Assembly (NCBI GenBank): GCA_011033025.1
Contig: WFMF01000416.1
Span: forward strand, 62,001 to 126,000
Length of the DNA stretch: 64,000 nt
Source of the DNA: Beroe forskalii
Taxonomy: Eukaryota > Ctenophora > Nuda > Beroida > Beroidae
Direction: 5' to 3'
Positions 1-12,700 of this stretch are shown here, in pieces (positions within the stretch are counted from its first letter, which is position 1; the number at the start of each line of letters is the position of its first letter). The translations under genes and the position numbers were made by a program. The notes below the pieces were generated by a model that did not search any database, had not been told where the DNA came from, and saw only the letters and a list, made by a program, of their open reading frames with translations.

Positions 1-1110
1 AATCGGGAAATAAATATTGGTACGCCAGAGGACAGGACAGAGGATAGAAGACGGAGGACAGGAGACAGAGGACAGGAGACAAAGGACAGAAAACAGGAGA
101 CAGAGGACAGTAGACAGAGGAAAGGAGACAGGAGACAAAGGAAAGAAGACAGGAGACAGAGGACAGGAGACAGAGGACAGGAGACAGAGGACAGGAGACA
201 GAGGACAAGAGACAGAGGACAGGAGACAGAGGACAGTTGACAGAGGACAGGGGACAGAGGACAGGAGACAGAGGTCAGGATACAGAGCACAGGAGACAGA
301 GAACATGAGACAGAGGACAAGAGACAGAGGACAGGAGACAGAGGGCAGGAGACAGAAGACAGGAGACAGAGGACAGAGGACAGGAGACAGTGGACAGGAG
401 ACAGTGGACAGGAGACAGAGGTCAGGATACAGAGGACAGGATACAGAGGACAGGACACAGAGCACAGGACACAGAGCACAGGAGACAGATGACAGGAGAC
501 AGATGACAGGAGACAGAGGACAGGAAACAGGAGACAGACGACAGAAGACAGGAGACAGGACAGGAGACAGATGACACGAGACAGATGACAGGAGACAGAG
601 GACAGGAGACAGATGACGGGAGACAGAGCACAGGAGACAGATGACAGGAGACAGAGGACAGGAAACAGGAGACAGACAACAGAAGACAGGAGACAGAGGA
701 CAGGAGACAGAGGACAGAAGACAGAGGACAGGAGACAGAGGACAGGAGACAGAGCACAGAAGACAGGAGACAGATGAAAGGAGACAGATGAAAGGAGACA
801 GAAGACAGGAAACAGAGGACAGGAAACAGAGGACAGGAAACAGAGGACAGGAAACAGGAGACATAGGACAGGAGACAGGACAGGAGACAGAGGGCAGGAG
901 ACAGAGGACAGGAGACAGGAAACAGAAGACGGAGGACAGGAGACAGAGGGCAGGAGACAGATGGCAGGAGACAGGAAACAGGAGACAGAGGACAGAAGAC
1001 AGGAGACAGAGGACAGGAGACAGGAGACAGATGACAGGAGACAGAGGGCAGGAGACAGGGGACAGGAGACAGAGGACAGGAGACAGAGGGCAGGAGTTAG
1101 AGGACATGAG
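1..1110. repeat. 14-bp minisatellite (GACAGGAGACAGAG)n
   Basis: About 1.1 kb of degenerate tandem repeats with a 14-bp unit (GACAGGAGACAGAG and variants). Because 14 is not a multiple of 3, the array stays open in several frames and yields spurious Arg/Gln/Thr/Asp/Glu-rich ORFs with a 14-residue period. The first ~70 bases hold a non-repetitive anchor followed by the first units; this anchor recurs inverted near 43784-43860. Confidence 0.95.
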
Positions 1111-1750
1111 GCACGCCGAAAATAAGAGAAAGCGGAATGGACAGATCTCAAGACTGAAGAGACACATGTGGATCTTTCTAAATTATTAAGTTGAGAGATT
1201 TGCTCCTTTTGAGAATGGTATAAATAAAACAAGCTTATCATTAGATAACAAAATAAAATATCAAATTGATATTAACTCCATGAAACCACGCATGAAAAAT
1301 ACATTATCCGGCCGGATATATTCTCAAACAGACTGAGCTTTTAAATCCACTCTTCAAGTCAAAGATTTGAAAAATAATAATGATAATAAATATTGCTAAT
1401 AAATAGCTAAATTGTTAAATAAGTTATGGTAAATAAATTAAAAAATAAATAATTAAATAAATAAATAGTAATAGTCAAACCATTTATATTGCAAATGAGG
1501 ACTACATGGTCCAGTCAGCTAGAAATAAATAAGTTACATTCCCCAGTCACATTGAAATCATTAAATATCGAAAAAAATCAAAAGCACTCTCGTCAAATCA
1601 TATCATGGAAGCACTCTATAGAAAAGCTACAAAAAGCCACAGAAAATACAAAATTTTGAGTTTTGTTACAAATATATATAATCAAGTGAAAATAATTTGA
1701 AAAAAAAAGTAATTATGATATTTAAATTGTCATTGATTAAAGTGGAATAT
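1111..1750. other. AT-rich intergenic stretch
   Basis: AT-rich sequence between the minisatellite and the 3' end of the minus-strand CCCH-exon gene. It contains runs of AAATAAATAA-type sequence and no reading frame or repeat that I can assign. Part may be 3' UTR of the neighbouring gene. Confidence 0.5.
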
Positions 1751-1912
1751 CTAAAGTGATGTCCCGGAGAGCTCATGGCTGAACCAGCAGGTTTCCCCGA
1801 AGTGACAGACCCCAGTCTGACTCAGGTTTCGGCAGGGGATCTTCTTTCTTATCTGACGTTTCTCATCGAGAAACATTTGCTCGTATCGGTGGATGTTGGA
1901 TCTGTTGGCCAT
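1751..1912 (-). CDS. Terminal exon encoding a single CCCH zinc finger
   Basis: Preceded by the acceptor TTTCAG and ended by TAG; it opens with MANRSNIHRYEQMFLDEK and contains the finger IPCRNLSQTGVCHFGETC followed by WFSH. The spacing C-x8-C-x5-C-x3-H is that of Tis11/TTP-type RNA-binding fingers. It reads in phase 0 and could join directly after 3258 (phase 0), or after a GTTAGT donor near 2220 inside the preceding exon (phase 0). It could instead be a tiny independent gene starting at its ATG. The conserved finger spacing makes coding status likely; how it is joined is uncertain. Confidence 0.7.
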   Translation of the reverse strand: MANRSNIHRYEQMFLDEKRQIRKKIPCRNLSQTGVCHFGETCWFSHELSGTSL

Positions 1913-4900
1913 CTGAAATTAGAAAAGTAGACGTTAGTTGACATAAGGTCACGAAAAAAGTTTTTTGAATATTGAATGATAATGGAAGAATCACACTCAT
2001 TTCTTAGCCTGGTTGATACTCGCTAATATCGCAAACTCGGCAGATGATGACCTTGCAATCGGCGCTGATCAGCGCCCATCGGCGCCGATTACAAGGTCCT
2101 CATATATCACAAACTCATCCCCATGACTTGCTGGAGGGAAGCACTGGCGGTGTCCAGCGAGAAGGTGGGGTTGTTCTGATCCAGGAACACTGTAGGTCGC
2201 TCTCCTGCCGCCTCACTAACCACTGGCTTCTTCTCTTTCTGAAGGGAGGCAAAATCATCGAATAATTAATAGAAAACACAATATGGTAGTGAAAGAAAGA
2301 GGAAAAACACGGATCTTGTTTATTGGAAATTTGGGTAAAATGGACGAGGTGTCCCATGGACAGGTTCCATGGGACAGGAGATAAAATTAACATTATTACC
2401 CTCCCGTGATTATAATTCGGGTGTGATAATTATCGATATATCACCCCTTTAAAACTACTGTATAGTGGCGCGCGCAAAAATTTTCTAAAGGAGCAAATGA
2501 AGCCCAAACATAAAACCCAATCTATGCGGTAAACAGCCATACCGAAAAAATGAGTGCAGAAAAAACTTGAAAAGAAATTTTGATAAAGGAGCACTTGCAA
2601 ATCTATAAAGGCGTTCAATCCGGACGAGGGTCGTCAGACCCGAGTGGAAGGAAATACTGTTGTATGGCTAGCCCCTGGCTGAATCCTGAAGAAAAGAGCT
2701 AGAATCCTGATGTAGGCAGCGTAAATACCGAAATCAGAAGCAGCTAGGTCTAGCCAAGTAGGGTCGGGTAATAATACAATTAACTAACTCATGGATCGTG
2801 TTATATCGAAAATTGTCAAACTCGGCTGACGCCTCGTGTGATAATTTTCGATATAACACTCCCATTCGTTAGTTAATCGTTCATTATTACCCTCCCGTGG
2901 CTCAAACTCCAGTGTGATAATTATCGATATATCACTCCTTTATAGAACTACTGTACAGTGGCGCAATAATAGAGCAGAATATCTTTGAATAAATTGTTGA
3001 TTTTATGAAGGAGCACTCAAAATCTATAAAAACGTTGAATTCAGACGAGGGTCGTCAGACCCGAGTGTGAGGGAGTAATGTTTTGTCGGGTAATAATGTA
3101 CAATTAACAAACTCATGGATCGTGTGATATCGAAAATTGTCACACTCGGCTGACGCCTCGTGTGATAATTTTCGATATCACACTCCCATTCGTTTGTTAA
3201 TCGTTCAACATTGCTCGTAAATCTGCCATTGATATTTCCACAAAACCCATAGCTTACCTTGTTTGAGGCGGTGGTTGCAGTGCTGGCTGTCTCGCTGTCA
3301 CAGTACCCACTATCTGAAGAAGTGGGTGATGTCTCAGCATTTGGGGTCTCCGGAGTACTCTCAACCCCTCCAGTGGAGGTATTGAGTCCAGCGTTAGGGG
3401 TTGTGAAGCTGGTGTTGTACTGCGTCCCGTATAAACTGAAAGACATGGCAATTATTGGCTGAAATCAGATAAATATGGGCACTTAAAAGTGTTGGAACAT
3501 TTTCGGTTTTATCGGTTCGAATGAATGGTCAATAATATGCAGGGGCCTGGGATACGCAGTGACTTTTCAAGAAATTCTACTGATTACAGATTTTACTCAC
3601 CACATGTCGCACATGCACTTGTTAGGCAGATAGTAGTAGTTGTTAGTTGGCAGGTTGCCAAATTGCTGGTTATTTGGCAGGTTGCCAAATTGCTGGTTAT
3701 TTGGCAGGTTGCCAAGCTGTTGCCTGCTCTCTGCCGTCATGGGAAGGGTGTCTGGGTACTGATCACTGACACTGCTGCTCTTCACAGAGAAGTCAATGGA
3801 AGGATCAGTCTTTACCTGAAAGGAGGGAGGGTTACTTTGAAACAAAAAGGTTAGAAATAAGTATTAATCGAATATTTGAGTAGCATTTAAAACACATTCA
3901 AAGTTTGGGAAAGGGATATCAGGCAATGAAACTGTTGATGCCAACAGCAGCTACTAGAGTCCACACTCTCTTGTCGAGATAGTCAAACCACACCAATATC
4001 AAATTATCAAATAACCTCGCTACAAAATCCTCCTAACCTGCGTGGAAATGGGCTGTGTGTTTGCTTGCATGTAAGTCGGCGTGACCCTGTTAACAGGGGG
4101 AGGGGCAGTTTGGAGGTAGCTGAGTGAGGAAGGGAGGGTGGGGAAGGGAGGGAGGGTGGAGGGGGTGGTTGAGAAGGGGTGGTTCAGGAAGGCGGGGAGG
4201 AACGGGGGCATCCCAGGGAGAGGGGTTTTGTCTGAGAGCTGAGGAGCACCGGACACTTGACCTGTGGGAATAAAACGTTTTAAGTGTTTGTGATGTGGGA
4301 CTGAGAGTAAACATAAAGCTGGTTTTTGATTGTTGGAAGTGTGCGGAATAAGATCGATATTTGGGTAAGAATAGTGAGCCTTGATGGTCAAATATCAATA
4401 GAACATCACAATATTTTGTTTGATTATCCCACTTCAAGTTTACCTGGCAAGTTGTTCTGTTGCATAAAGGGGTTACCAGTTGAGGTTGGCATTGGAGCGG
4501 TGTAGAGGGGAGGGAGAGGGTTGTTCGAGGATACTCCCCCACTTGGCGTGTAGCCAAGATTCGGAGTCGAGCTGTACCTGTCAGGAAGCAACATGAGTGA
4601 GTGTGTGAGTCAAAAGGAAGAAAAAATGATCGACTGAGGGCAGGTTTTTTGACCGAGGCCTCGAACCGAAACATGAATTTTCTGACCGCGTCTTCGGCCT
4701 CGGTTTAGAACATTAATCCTCGGTTAATAAAATAAAAGCCGAGGGAGATCATTCATTCAATTGAATTACTGTAATCGAGTTTATTTATAGATTGAAGAAA
4801 TTCCATTTTGTCAGGTCACCAGCTATTTGACGTACCTTTGACGTTGGGGCGGGCACGCAGGGAGGTTCATCGGTGGCATCATCCATTGCCCGGCATTTCT

Positions 4901-7090
4901 GAGAAGAAATACAAACATTATTTCAAAGAAAAACAAAAAGCAGAGATGCTCCTAAGACACTAATTCACCATTCTAGACCTTGATAATGACGTTATTATAC
5001 CTGCAAATCATCGATATGCGACTAATACCTGTATCATGAGAAATTAATCACAATAAATATCTAATTCTGGGAACTTATGATCCGATTTAATGCCAATTTG
5101 CCTGGCGGCTTGGCTGGGAATTATAATTCAATCAGTTAATTTCGATCAGTGTATTATGAATATGAGGAATCCCATTCAAGACTGTAGAAAGAGCTGAATG
5201 CGGAAAACAAGAAATCCTGGTGATGTTAATTATTGATAATGATGAGTCCTGGTTAATCGGAATTGAGGAATATTCAAACTGATGGAATAAACTCTATATT
5301 GAAAATTCGGATTTTGTTCTTTTAATGTTAAAGCCGAGGAAGACGGAAGTCACAGTCAAGGGGTCAAGTAGTTCTTAGTAATTGTAAAACAAACAAATTA
5401 CAAAATTACAAAATTCCCAAAAAGTTTGTTACTGTCATGGTGATGAAGAATAAATTTTCGATTCATATTATGAACTTTTAATTCACCTCATTCGAGAGTA
5501 ATGTTTGACTTTTGGACTCGGGATAAAGTCAGTAGAACAAACTGAAACACGTAGAAAAAGTCAACAACTCACAGGAAGGCTTGTTGATGGAGCTGGTCGA
5601 AGCCCGTCTGTGGGTTGCCCGGAACATTGGACATCATCGGTAGGGTTGGCAGAAGTCCAAATGTGGCAGGCTGGTAGTGCATTGCCTGCTGCTGCGGGAA
5701 GTTATGTTAAATTTTCAAAGTTGCTGAAAATTTCATAGTAAGTAGGTATGACAATCGTACATGAGCAATGATTGACTGCAGAGAATAATGGTTTAAAGCA
5801 GAAAAAAGCTGGAGAGAATGGGACTTTTCCCATCCGTCGGTTTTCGGTCAATAGCCCCCCTAAGTCTAAGAAGAAATTGAACAGAAAAAGGATAAATCTA
5901 ACATAAAATGGAACTATTCTCACCTTGTTGCTTGCCTTCCTGGGGCTATCCTTCACGTAAACAAGGATGGAGGGGCCTCCACCTCGGGTGAACACAGGCT
6001 TCTTCTTCTGAAATACAAGAGTTATTGTAAACTGGAATAAATATGAGGGTCCTACAATCGGGAAGGCTGCGTCTGATCGAGATCAACTTTATAATTATCG
6101 AAAAATATCTGAAAGAGGAAATGTCGTCTTTTCTTTACTTGTCATCATCTATTTTTAAAGATTTAAGGTGCATATTTCAGAAGTTCAAGTCCAGTACGTG
6201 ATCATTGAGCTACAAGAGACCCCCGTGAGAATGACGTGCATGGAGTCAGCAGGACTCGTAAAAATTAGTCAACATAATTTGAGTAATTGTCATGAAATAT
6301 TGGCCGTGACCGGAGGATAGTAAGATGAAAATATTGTCATATTATTGTCATTAAATTAGTGTGATTTTTTTCTATCATTGGTCTTACATCACAAATCTAA
6401 ATACCTATAGCTGCACAGGCCCCGTACCAACCTGTTCCCTTCGCCTGTTTTTGTAGAGGAACCGGTCATCTGAGCCAGGATCAGAGTGAAGGGGGCTGTA
6501 CGTAGTTGCAGGACCGGGGTCGGAACTCGGACTGAAATGGAACGAGATTTAGGATATCAGAATGATCAAAATATGATCAAAATATGATAAAATATCAGAA
6601 TGATCTTATAAAAAAGATATAAGATATAAGATTATAAACGGACGAGAAAGTACACAAAATATAGAACTTGGCCTCCTTAATAAACACCTGGCCCAATAAC
6701 CCAATGAAAAAAGTACAATACCTCCACAATTTCACCATGATTGTTGAAAGATGAAATGATTGAAACGCAACAAAACTTCGATAAAAGTAAAACGTTTGAA
6801 AAGCTTGAGTGAAGGGAGTGAATGTTTATGTATTTGATCTGCCATGACAGTGAATTTTGGGGCCTTCGAAGCAAAATGAAGTACAATCCAAAAGAAAAAT
6901 TCGATTAGAAAAAAGATAAGATTAATTTGCACGGTGTTTATTTTCAGTCAAATTAAAGCCTTAAGAGCAATTAAGAATTCATTATTTCATTGTCATTGAC
7001 AAATCAATTAGTTCTTGAAAAGTTTTGAAAAGATTTGCAAAATTTCTAAATTATCTGAACTCACCTCTTTGGAGACATCATGGATATCAT
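1751..7090 (-). CDS. Pro/Asn/Gln-rich protein with alternative CCCH zinc-finger end
   Basis: Spliced minus-strand gene. Exons in transcript order: 7090-7065, 6531-6432, 6007-5924, 5691-5573, 4898-4836, 4577-4444, 4261-4038, 3815-3601, 3435-3258, then 2238-2107, and a separate exon at 1912-1751. All inferred junctions are GT-AG and in phase. Start chosen: ATG at 7090, giving MISMMSPKR before the first donor. The protein has a short basic stretch (YKNRRREQKKK) near residues 38-48, then long low-complexity Pro/Ser/Asn/Gln/Met-rich sequence with a repeated QLGNLPNNQQFGNLPNN motif. It could be a disordered transcription or RNA regulator. With the 2238-2107 exon ending at its own TGA the product is about 424 aa. 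Splicing into 1912-1751 adds a C-x8-C-x5-C-x3-H finger. I do not recognise the family. Confidence 0.75.
2059..2104. repeat. 46-bp near-perfect palindrome
   Basis: Inverted repeat ACCTTG[C/T]AATCGGCGC on both arms around GATCAGCGCCCATC, lying just downstream of the TGA-terminated exon in the sense of the minus-strand gene. It would form a stable GC-rich hairpin in the pre-mRNA between the two alternative 3' ends. Confidence 0.8.
2393..3203. mobile_element. Two tandem copies of a TIR-less hairpin-ended MITE
   Basis: Copy A 2393-2880 and copy B 2884-3203 sit head to tail in the last intron of the CCCH-exon gene. Each begins TTATTACCCTCCCG and ends GTTAATCGT, with a GTGATAATTATCGATATATCAC palindrome near the left end and a long hairpin (arms GTGTGATATCGAAAATTGTC-like) near the right end. 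Copy B is flanked by TCA on both sides, suggesting a 3-bp target duplication. Copy A carries about 165 bp of extra internal sequence. A third copy lies inverted at 19843-20160. No coding capacity. Confidence 0.8.
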
Positions 7091-7139
7091 TCGAAGATTA
7101 CGGGAGCTTCGTTTTGAAACCAAACTTTAAATGAACGAT

Positions 7140-7400
7140 TTAGAAATGAGCATAAACCGGTGCTGCGGTTGCCACCACGCACGACTTCGGTCACGTGGAC
7201 ACGTTCTCAACATTCATTGGCTGAAACAGAGGTCACGTGCATTCGTTATCGCAGTCCCTCTTCATGGAGTTGGTACTTAAGCGTGGCTCTCTGATTGGTC
7301 CGCTACGGCGGAGTGTTCTCTGATTGGCTCGCGTGGGACACGTGACATGAATGCGCGTCTCTGATTGGTGCGACACTCGACACAAGGAGGCGCCAATCGA
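7140..7400 (-). promoter_or_regulatory. CCAAT- and E-box-rich promoter of the CCCH-exon gene
   Basis: Immediately upstream of the ATG at 7090 (minus). ATTGG (CCAAT on the minus strand) occurs near 7217, 7294, 7324 and 7366. CACGTG boxes occur near 7194, 7232 and 7339, and another lies near 7468. Local GC is higher than in the surroundings and there is no obvious TATA box. This fits a housekeeping-type NF-Y promoter; the transcription start is not determinable from sequence. Confidence 0.6.
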
Positions 7401-8182
7401 GTCCCTGTTTTGATTTAGAGTTACACAAAATACGGAGTAGGTACTGAGTAGCTACTTAAGTAGCCGCACGTGGGCGGAACGCGCGCACTAACAGTAAATG
7501 GGAATTGGGAGTGTTTCTGAGTGTGGATTTGAGAGTTCGGTGTGTCAGTGTGTTTGTGTGTTTGAGTGTCGCAGTGTGCCGTGAATCAGTAATCAGTGTG
7601 TTGTGAATTTGACTATACTACTATAGGTGCGTTGAGTGAGGGTTGGACATCGGTGTGTGGGCTTCAGTTTCAAGAAGTTTCTTCTTGAAAAGTAAGAAAT
7701 TAAGTAAGAGTATATTGACCTGAATTTCCCCCACATCTCCAAGTCTCCACATAGCCACATTACGCTCCATGTAGCATCACAAAATAACGGGTTTTTAACG
7801 CTATCCCAGCGACCCGGGTGGTTACTCATACTGGTTCAGACTTGTTTAGATGAACAGTACACAAATGCCACACGAATAACTGTATCGCAGTGCGTAGGCT
7901 TTCAACCCAGTCCCAGCAGGGCCAAGGCTCGAAGCCTGAGTCAGTCACAACTACTTATTTCATGAACGCTGAAAAGCTTAAAATTTTAATGACAAGCTTG
8001 ACAAAAACATTTCACCCTTCACCATGATAAAGTGAAAATACAGAATAAAAAATATATGCCTTAAAGTTATAAATATAATTGAATTTATTAAATGTACATG
8101 ATCATGTAAAGGAAAAAAAGTCTGAAAATTGTATGAATAGAAAAAGCTTTTCAAGCAGGTATTATTTGCAAAAAGATTTATA
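7401..8182. other. Intergenic sequence up to the duplication edge
   Basis: A GTGTGTTTGTGTGTTTGAG-type low-complexity patch (7530-7570) followed by AT-rich DNA. No gene is supported. The left edge of the first segmental-duplication unit is at about 8183. Confidence 0.5.
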
Positions 8183-9469
8183 TGAGTATATGAAAATAAA
8201 ACTCTGCGATAAGATTTCTATGAGTGTGAAAATTCTACAATTGCCAGCATTTACTCGAAATATTACTTAAATTTGATGACGTCAGAATAGTTGATAATAC
8301 TGTATGAAACATATGCGGACACTGAAGTAGTTTAAAACGTTAAAAATAAGTCAACACTTTATCTGTCCAATATAAAAACGTAGTCACGTAATATCAGCTA
8401 CTCATAAAGCCATGTATAAATTTAAAAAATACACCTGACCAAAATCTAAAAAGTTTATATCATAAACTTAATTAATTTCTGAGAGCTGTGAAAGCGTTCG
8501 GAAAACTTTCTGTTCGGTTTAAATCATTCCTTGAGATAATACGTAACGCCCGAACCATGGAAGCCGGGCGTTTTACGGCTCTAAGAGTGTACTTAGAAAA
8601 AATCCATGCTCAGTTCTCATTCGGATACCATCAATTAGACTGAAATAAATAATCATCAAATTCACCGGTTTATAATGAGCCCTGTACTTTTATAGCTGCC
8701 GCAACTTATTTAGTTGCTTGAGTGTCCATGACGGCATAAATTTTATTTAAAAAAATCCATACTTTGTCACTGTAAATGACGTTTAAATGCCCAAACCGTG
8801 TGATCTTAATTTAAAACCATTCTTAATTATAATAAAGAATACGTAAAAAAAAGAGAAAAAAGAAAAAAAAAAAAGAATACGTAAATTCAGTTCAAAGTAA
8901 TATCATGATTATTGATTACCGATTAAGTCAAAGTTTTGATAAGAATGAAGCAAAAAGTCATATATTGTAGGTGGCTTATATATTAAAATACCTAAAATAC
9001 CAAAAAATATCTAAGAATCATATCACTATCAGTTCAGGTATCCAACAAGTATTATAACCTTATATATCGCTATTATAGGGCTACATAATGATCCTTGATC
9101 ACTGTCACGGGAATATTTTATCTTAATATATCGAGTAATTTAAGTTTAAAACATGCTAGATTATATTTGCTTTCAAGTTTGCAGCTCATGAGTATATTGA
9201 GTCTATACTGAGCTTCTACCAGTACCACTTATCATTGCCAACTACACAGTGCACTGATCGGAAATCAGCACAAATTAGACGGCAATAGTGTTTTTACAAA
9301 GCTAATAAAATACGATAGGGTTTAGTTTAAACAATTCTCAACTGATATAGCTCCACCCACTACCCCTCACGACTTTATCAGTCCAACTTCTGCCAAAAAG
9401 TGGGTTCCAACGCGTCATAACTTTTCGTTGACAATGGTGGTCTGGTCCACTGTCCATGGCTCCATAAAC

Positions 9470-9600
9470 CAGTTTCCTACATCCCACGACCAGTGTCCTA
9501 GGTCCAGAAACCAGTTTCCTAGATCCTGGGACCAGTGTCCTAGATTCAGAGACCAGTGTCCTAGATCCAGGGTACAATTCTCCAGATCCAGGGTCCAAAG
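9470..9600. repeat. 21-bp tandem repeat (ACCAGTGTCCTAGATCCAGGG)n, copy 1
   Basis: About six degenerate units of a 21-bp motif just downstream of the ZP gene 1 stop codon. A homologous array sits at 19510-19625. In-frame periodicity (7 residues) produces spurious ORFs on both strands. Confidence 0.85.
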
Positions 9601-9726
9601 TCGCAAGAGGGAGGGCTTTGATTTCGGGAGACTGTAGAGGGCATCAAACAACGGCTGCAGCTTTAGTGATCGAGATCGTGGGAGGTTGGAGCTTAATCTC
9701 GAGGAGGGACGACACTACTGACATCA

Positions 9727-12700
9727 CTAACACTTCATGAAGAGGACCAGCAGTTGAGCAGTGATTATTGTCAGAATAGATGCAGTATTCGTGAATCCAG
9801 ATGATTCTGAGGGAAATAGTGTGAGTTATTCGTTTGAAAATGTTACTCGGCTATGTGAGTTCACCTTTTCAGAATAACGATGAAAAGCAAAGTTGATAAA
9901 ATTTGAATAATATCATTGAATTGATAATTAATGATGTTCGTTCATAATAATGATCAATTATTCATAAGGGAGCCAAAAATGCACCCTATTTGTACCCTAA
10001 TTACGAATACACGTCGAAACAAGTTTTTGTCCTCACCTTCTTCGGCATCCGGATCTCTGAAGAAGAACGGACCGCCGTACACCTGGAACTCTCGCTCCGT
10101 TTTCCCGGTAATCTCAGTATCCCTCCTCCTTCGCTTGGAGTCTCCGCAACTGGGCGCTGCTGAACATCTGAAATATTGAGGAGGATTAGAAGGTTTAAAG
10201 TTTTGCTGAAAATTTGAACTTTAGGGGCTTGTAGACCGATGATAATTCAAAATAGGGTTTATAGATAGCTCCATATTACCCTCATTGAATACAATAAGCA
10301 TCCATTTCACGGAGAAATAGAATGTAACAGGAAATGTGGAATAAAACGTACGTTGCGTAAGTAGACTCTGCGGTGTCACAGATCTTGACAACCCCGTGCA
10401 CGTAGACTGCGGCTGTAGCGTCGGATACGAAGTTGAAAGCCTCCACGGAGAAGGCCTTCCTCTTGGTGTTGTCTCCGGTAGGGCTCAGAGCTTGGTAGGT
10501 GGAGTCTTCCACGCATCTGGAGAAGAGGGGTGCAGGTTTAAACGACACGAAAATGCAGGAGAGGAGGGTTTAAACGACACAAAAACCCTAAAACAGGAGT
10601 GAGGGATACAGTAAGAATTACAATCAATAATCATAAAGGTCCTCATAACAGTTTCTCTCTCAGGCCTTAGGCGCCGACCAGACAATTCAGTTGTGGGTTT
10701 GAGACATTTCCCAGACTCGTCACTCACTCTCTGAATCTATCATTCACTCTCTGAATCTATCACTCATGATTAAATGAGCAAGAAAGGTATCCTCTTTCCT
10801 ATTCACTGACTCAATGAATCACTAAATCAGCCCTCTCTTTACCACCCTCTGACTCATATTCACTCAGTTTCAAAACATCCTTCTTTCTCCGCCACTCACC
10901 CATCTTCCACGATGTAGTATTTGTTGGCAGTGCTCGTGTCAATATCGGAACTGTCCATGGCAATGATGTGAACTATCTCAATAGTGAGGGTCATGTCACT
11001 GTCAGCATCCAGGGTTATCTGCAATTTGTTCTGGTTATAGAATCCACAATTTGTACATTATACGACATGTCACTTCAGCAAGCCAACAGAACAAAAAGTG
11101 GACAAAATCGCTGATAAATGCTTGATAAGAAAAGTGAAAATGGGATAAGTATAAATGTTATCGAAACGATAGCTGACGATTGTATAAAGTAGTGTTGTAA
11201 AGATTGCTGAGGATTACCGCAAAGTAAAGAGTCTCCCTTAAGTCCACTTCAAATGGCGATGTCAGTTCGTTTGTCAAAGCGTTGGCTGACAGGGACTCGT
11301 AGATATCCATGTTGAAGGTGAAAACACCCTCCCCATCCATGTCGATAACAGCTTGTCCGGCCTCCCAGGAGATAACATTCGTTGTTCCTGGGTGTTGGGA
11401 GCATTGGAACTGGAAGTCGTGCACAGATAGTGGAACAATCATATTGTTATGGCACAATGAGAAATATCTCCAAAAACAACTTGGTGAACAAATAACATAT
11501 CCCCAAACGTTTCGCAGATATGAGACACTTTCATCCGGAGATTTGGAAAATCCTGTGATTATCGCCGTCAGCAGTAGCGGGAGCTATAAATTTGAACAGG
11601 ATTTAGACAGGTTATAAACAGCAGCAATTTCTCACCTTCCCTTTCGTAGGAACATTTCAGTACCAGAACCAGCATAGCACCTCTGTTAATGATAGAAGAT
11701 GCACCGTTCGTAGTCGCAGTTAACTGAAATGGGGAGAGGTTGGTATCACTTATAGCTTAGTCGGAGGATCCCAAAATCGTTATGATATTGACCAATCAGC
11801 GAGCTAGTTGTCTGTACTCTGTAGCCAATCAGCGTGAGAGTTGATAGTCAAGTCTCACGCTGATTGGCTACAGACAAAAGGGTCTGTAGTAGGTTATTGA
11901 AGAAATGCTCCAATAAAAAGAAAATGGACGTTTGGGAAGGTTAAAGCAGTACTCCGAAAGTAGCCTGGGCGTTTCTAGCTAACCGAAACCGTAACCGGAT
12001 TTACTGAGAAATGGTAACCGGTCGTTTGCTAGAACTCAGTATTCACGGTATTCTCGTAGATAATGTGGGAGGTGTTATGGTTAGCCTCCGTTCCGCAGTC
12101 AGTCAGCCCTATCTCAATCACTGTGCTGGAGCTAGAGGGCGTGCAGCCAGCACCTGCCGAAGGAAGGGGTCAGAGGGTGGTAACCACTGTTATGGGTGGT
12201 GACTGGTATGGATGGTAACTGGTACGAGTGATAACTGCAATAAGTGGTAACTGGTAGGGTGGTAACTAGTACGCGTGGTAACCGCTGGTATGAGTGGAAA
12301 TTGGTAAGAGTGGTAACTGCTGGTATGGGTGGTAACTGGTACGAGTGGTATTTGCAGTTACCACTCGTACCAGTTATCACCCATACCATGGTATGAGTGG
12401 TAACTACTAACTGGTGAGAGTGGTAACAGGAGTGAATGGTAACCTGTACAAGTGGTAACTGGTTACTGGTACGAACATTGGTGATCGGTTATGACTGGCA
12501 ATATCCATGCCATATACTCATATTATGAGTAGGTGAAGAGATCAGGTAACTTCCGCTAAGAGTTCCGGAGAGTTTGCTAAAAGAGTTCCTGAGAGTTTTG
12601 CTAAAAGAGTTCCTCCTGAGAGTTTTGCTGAAAGCTGAAAGCGTTTCTGAAACTCTGAAAATATTTACATACCTTCACCCCTGAGCGAAAAAGCGTCCAC

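Noticed and set aside
17..1189. Long Arg/Gln/Thr/Asp/Glu-rich ORFs on both strands
   Set aside because: They follow the 14-bp minisatellite period exactly and would exist in any frame without stops.
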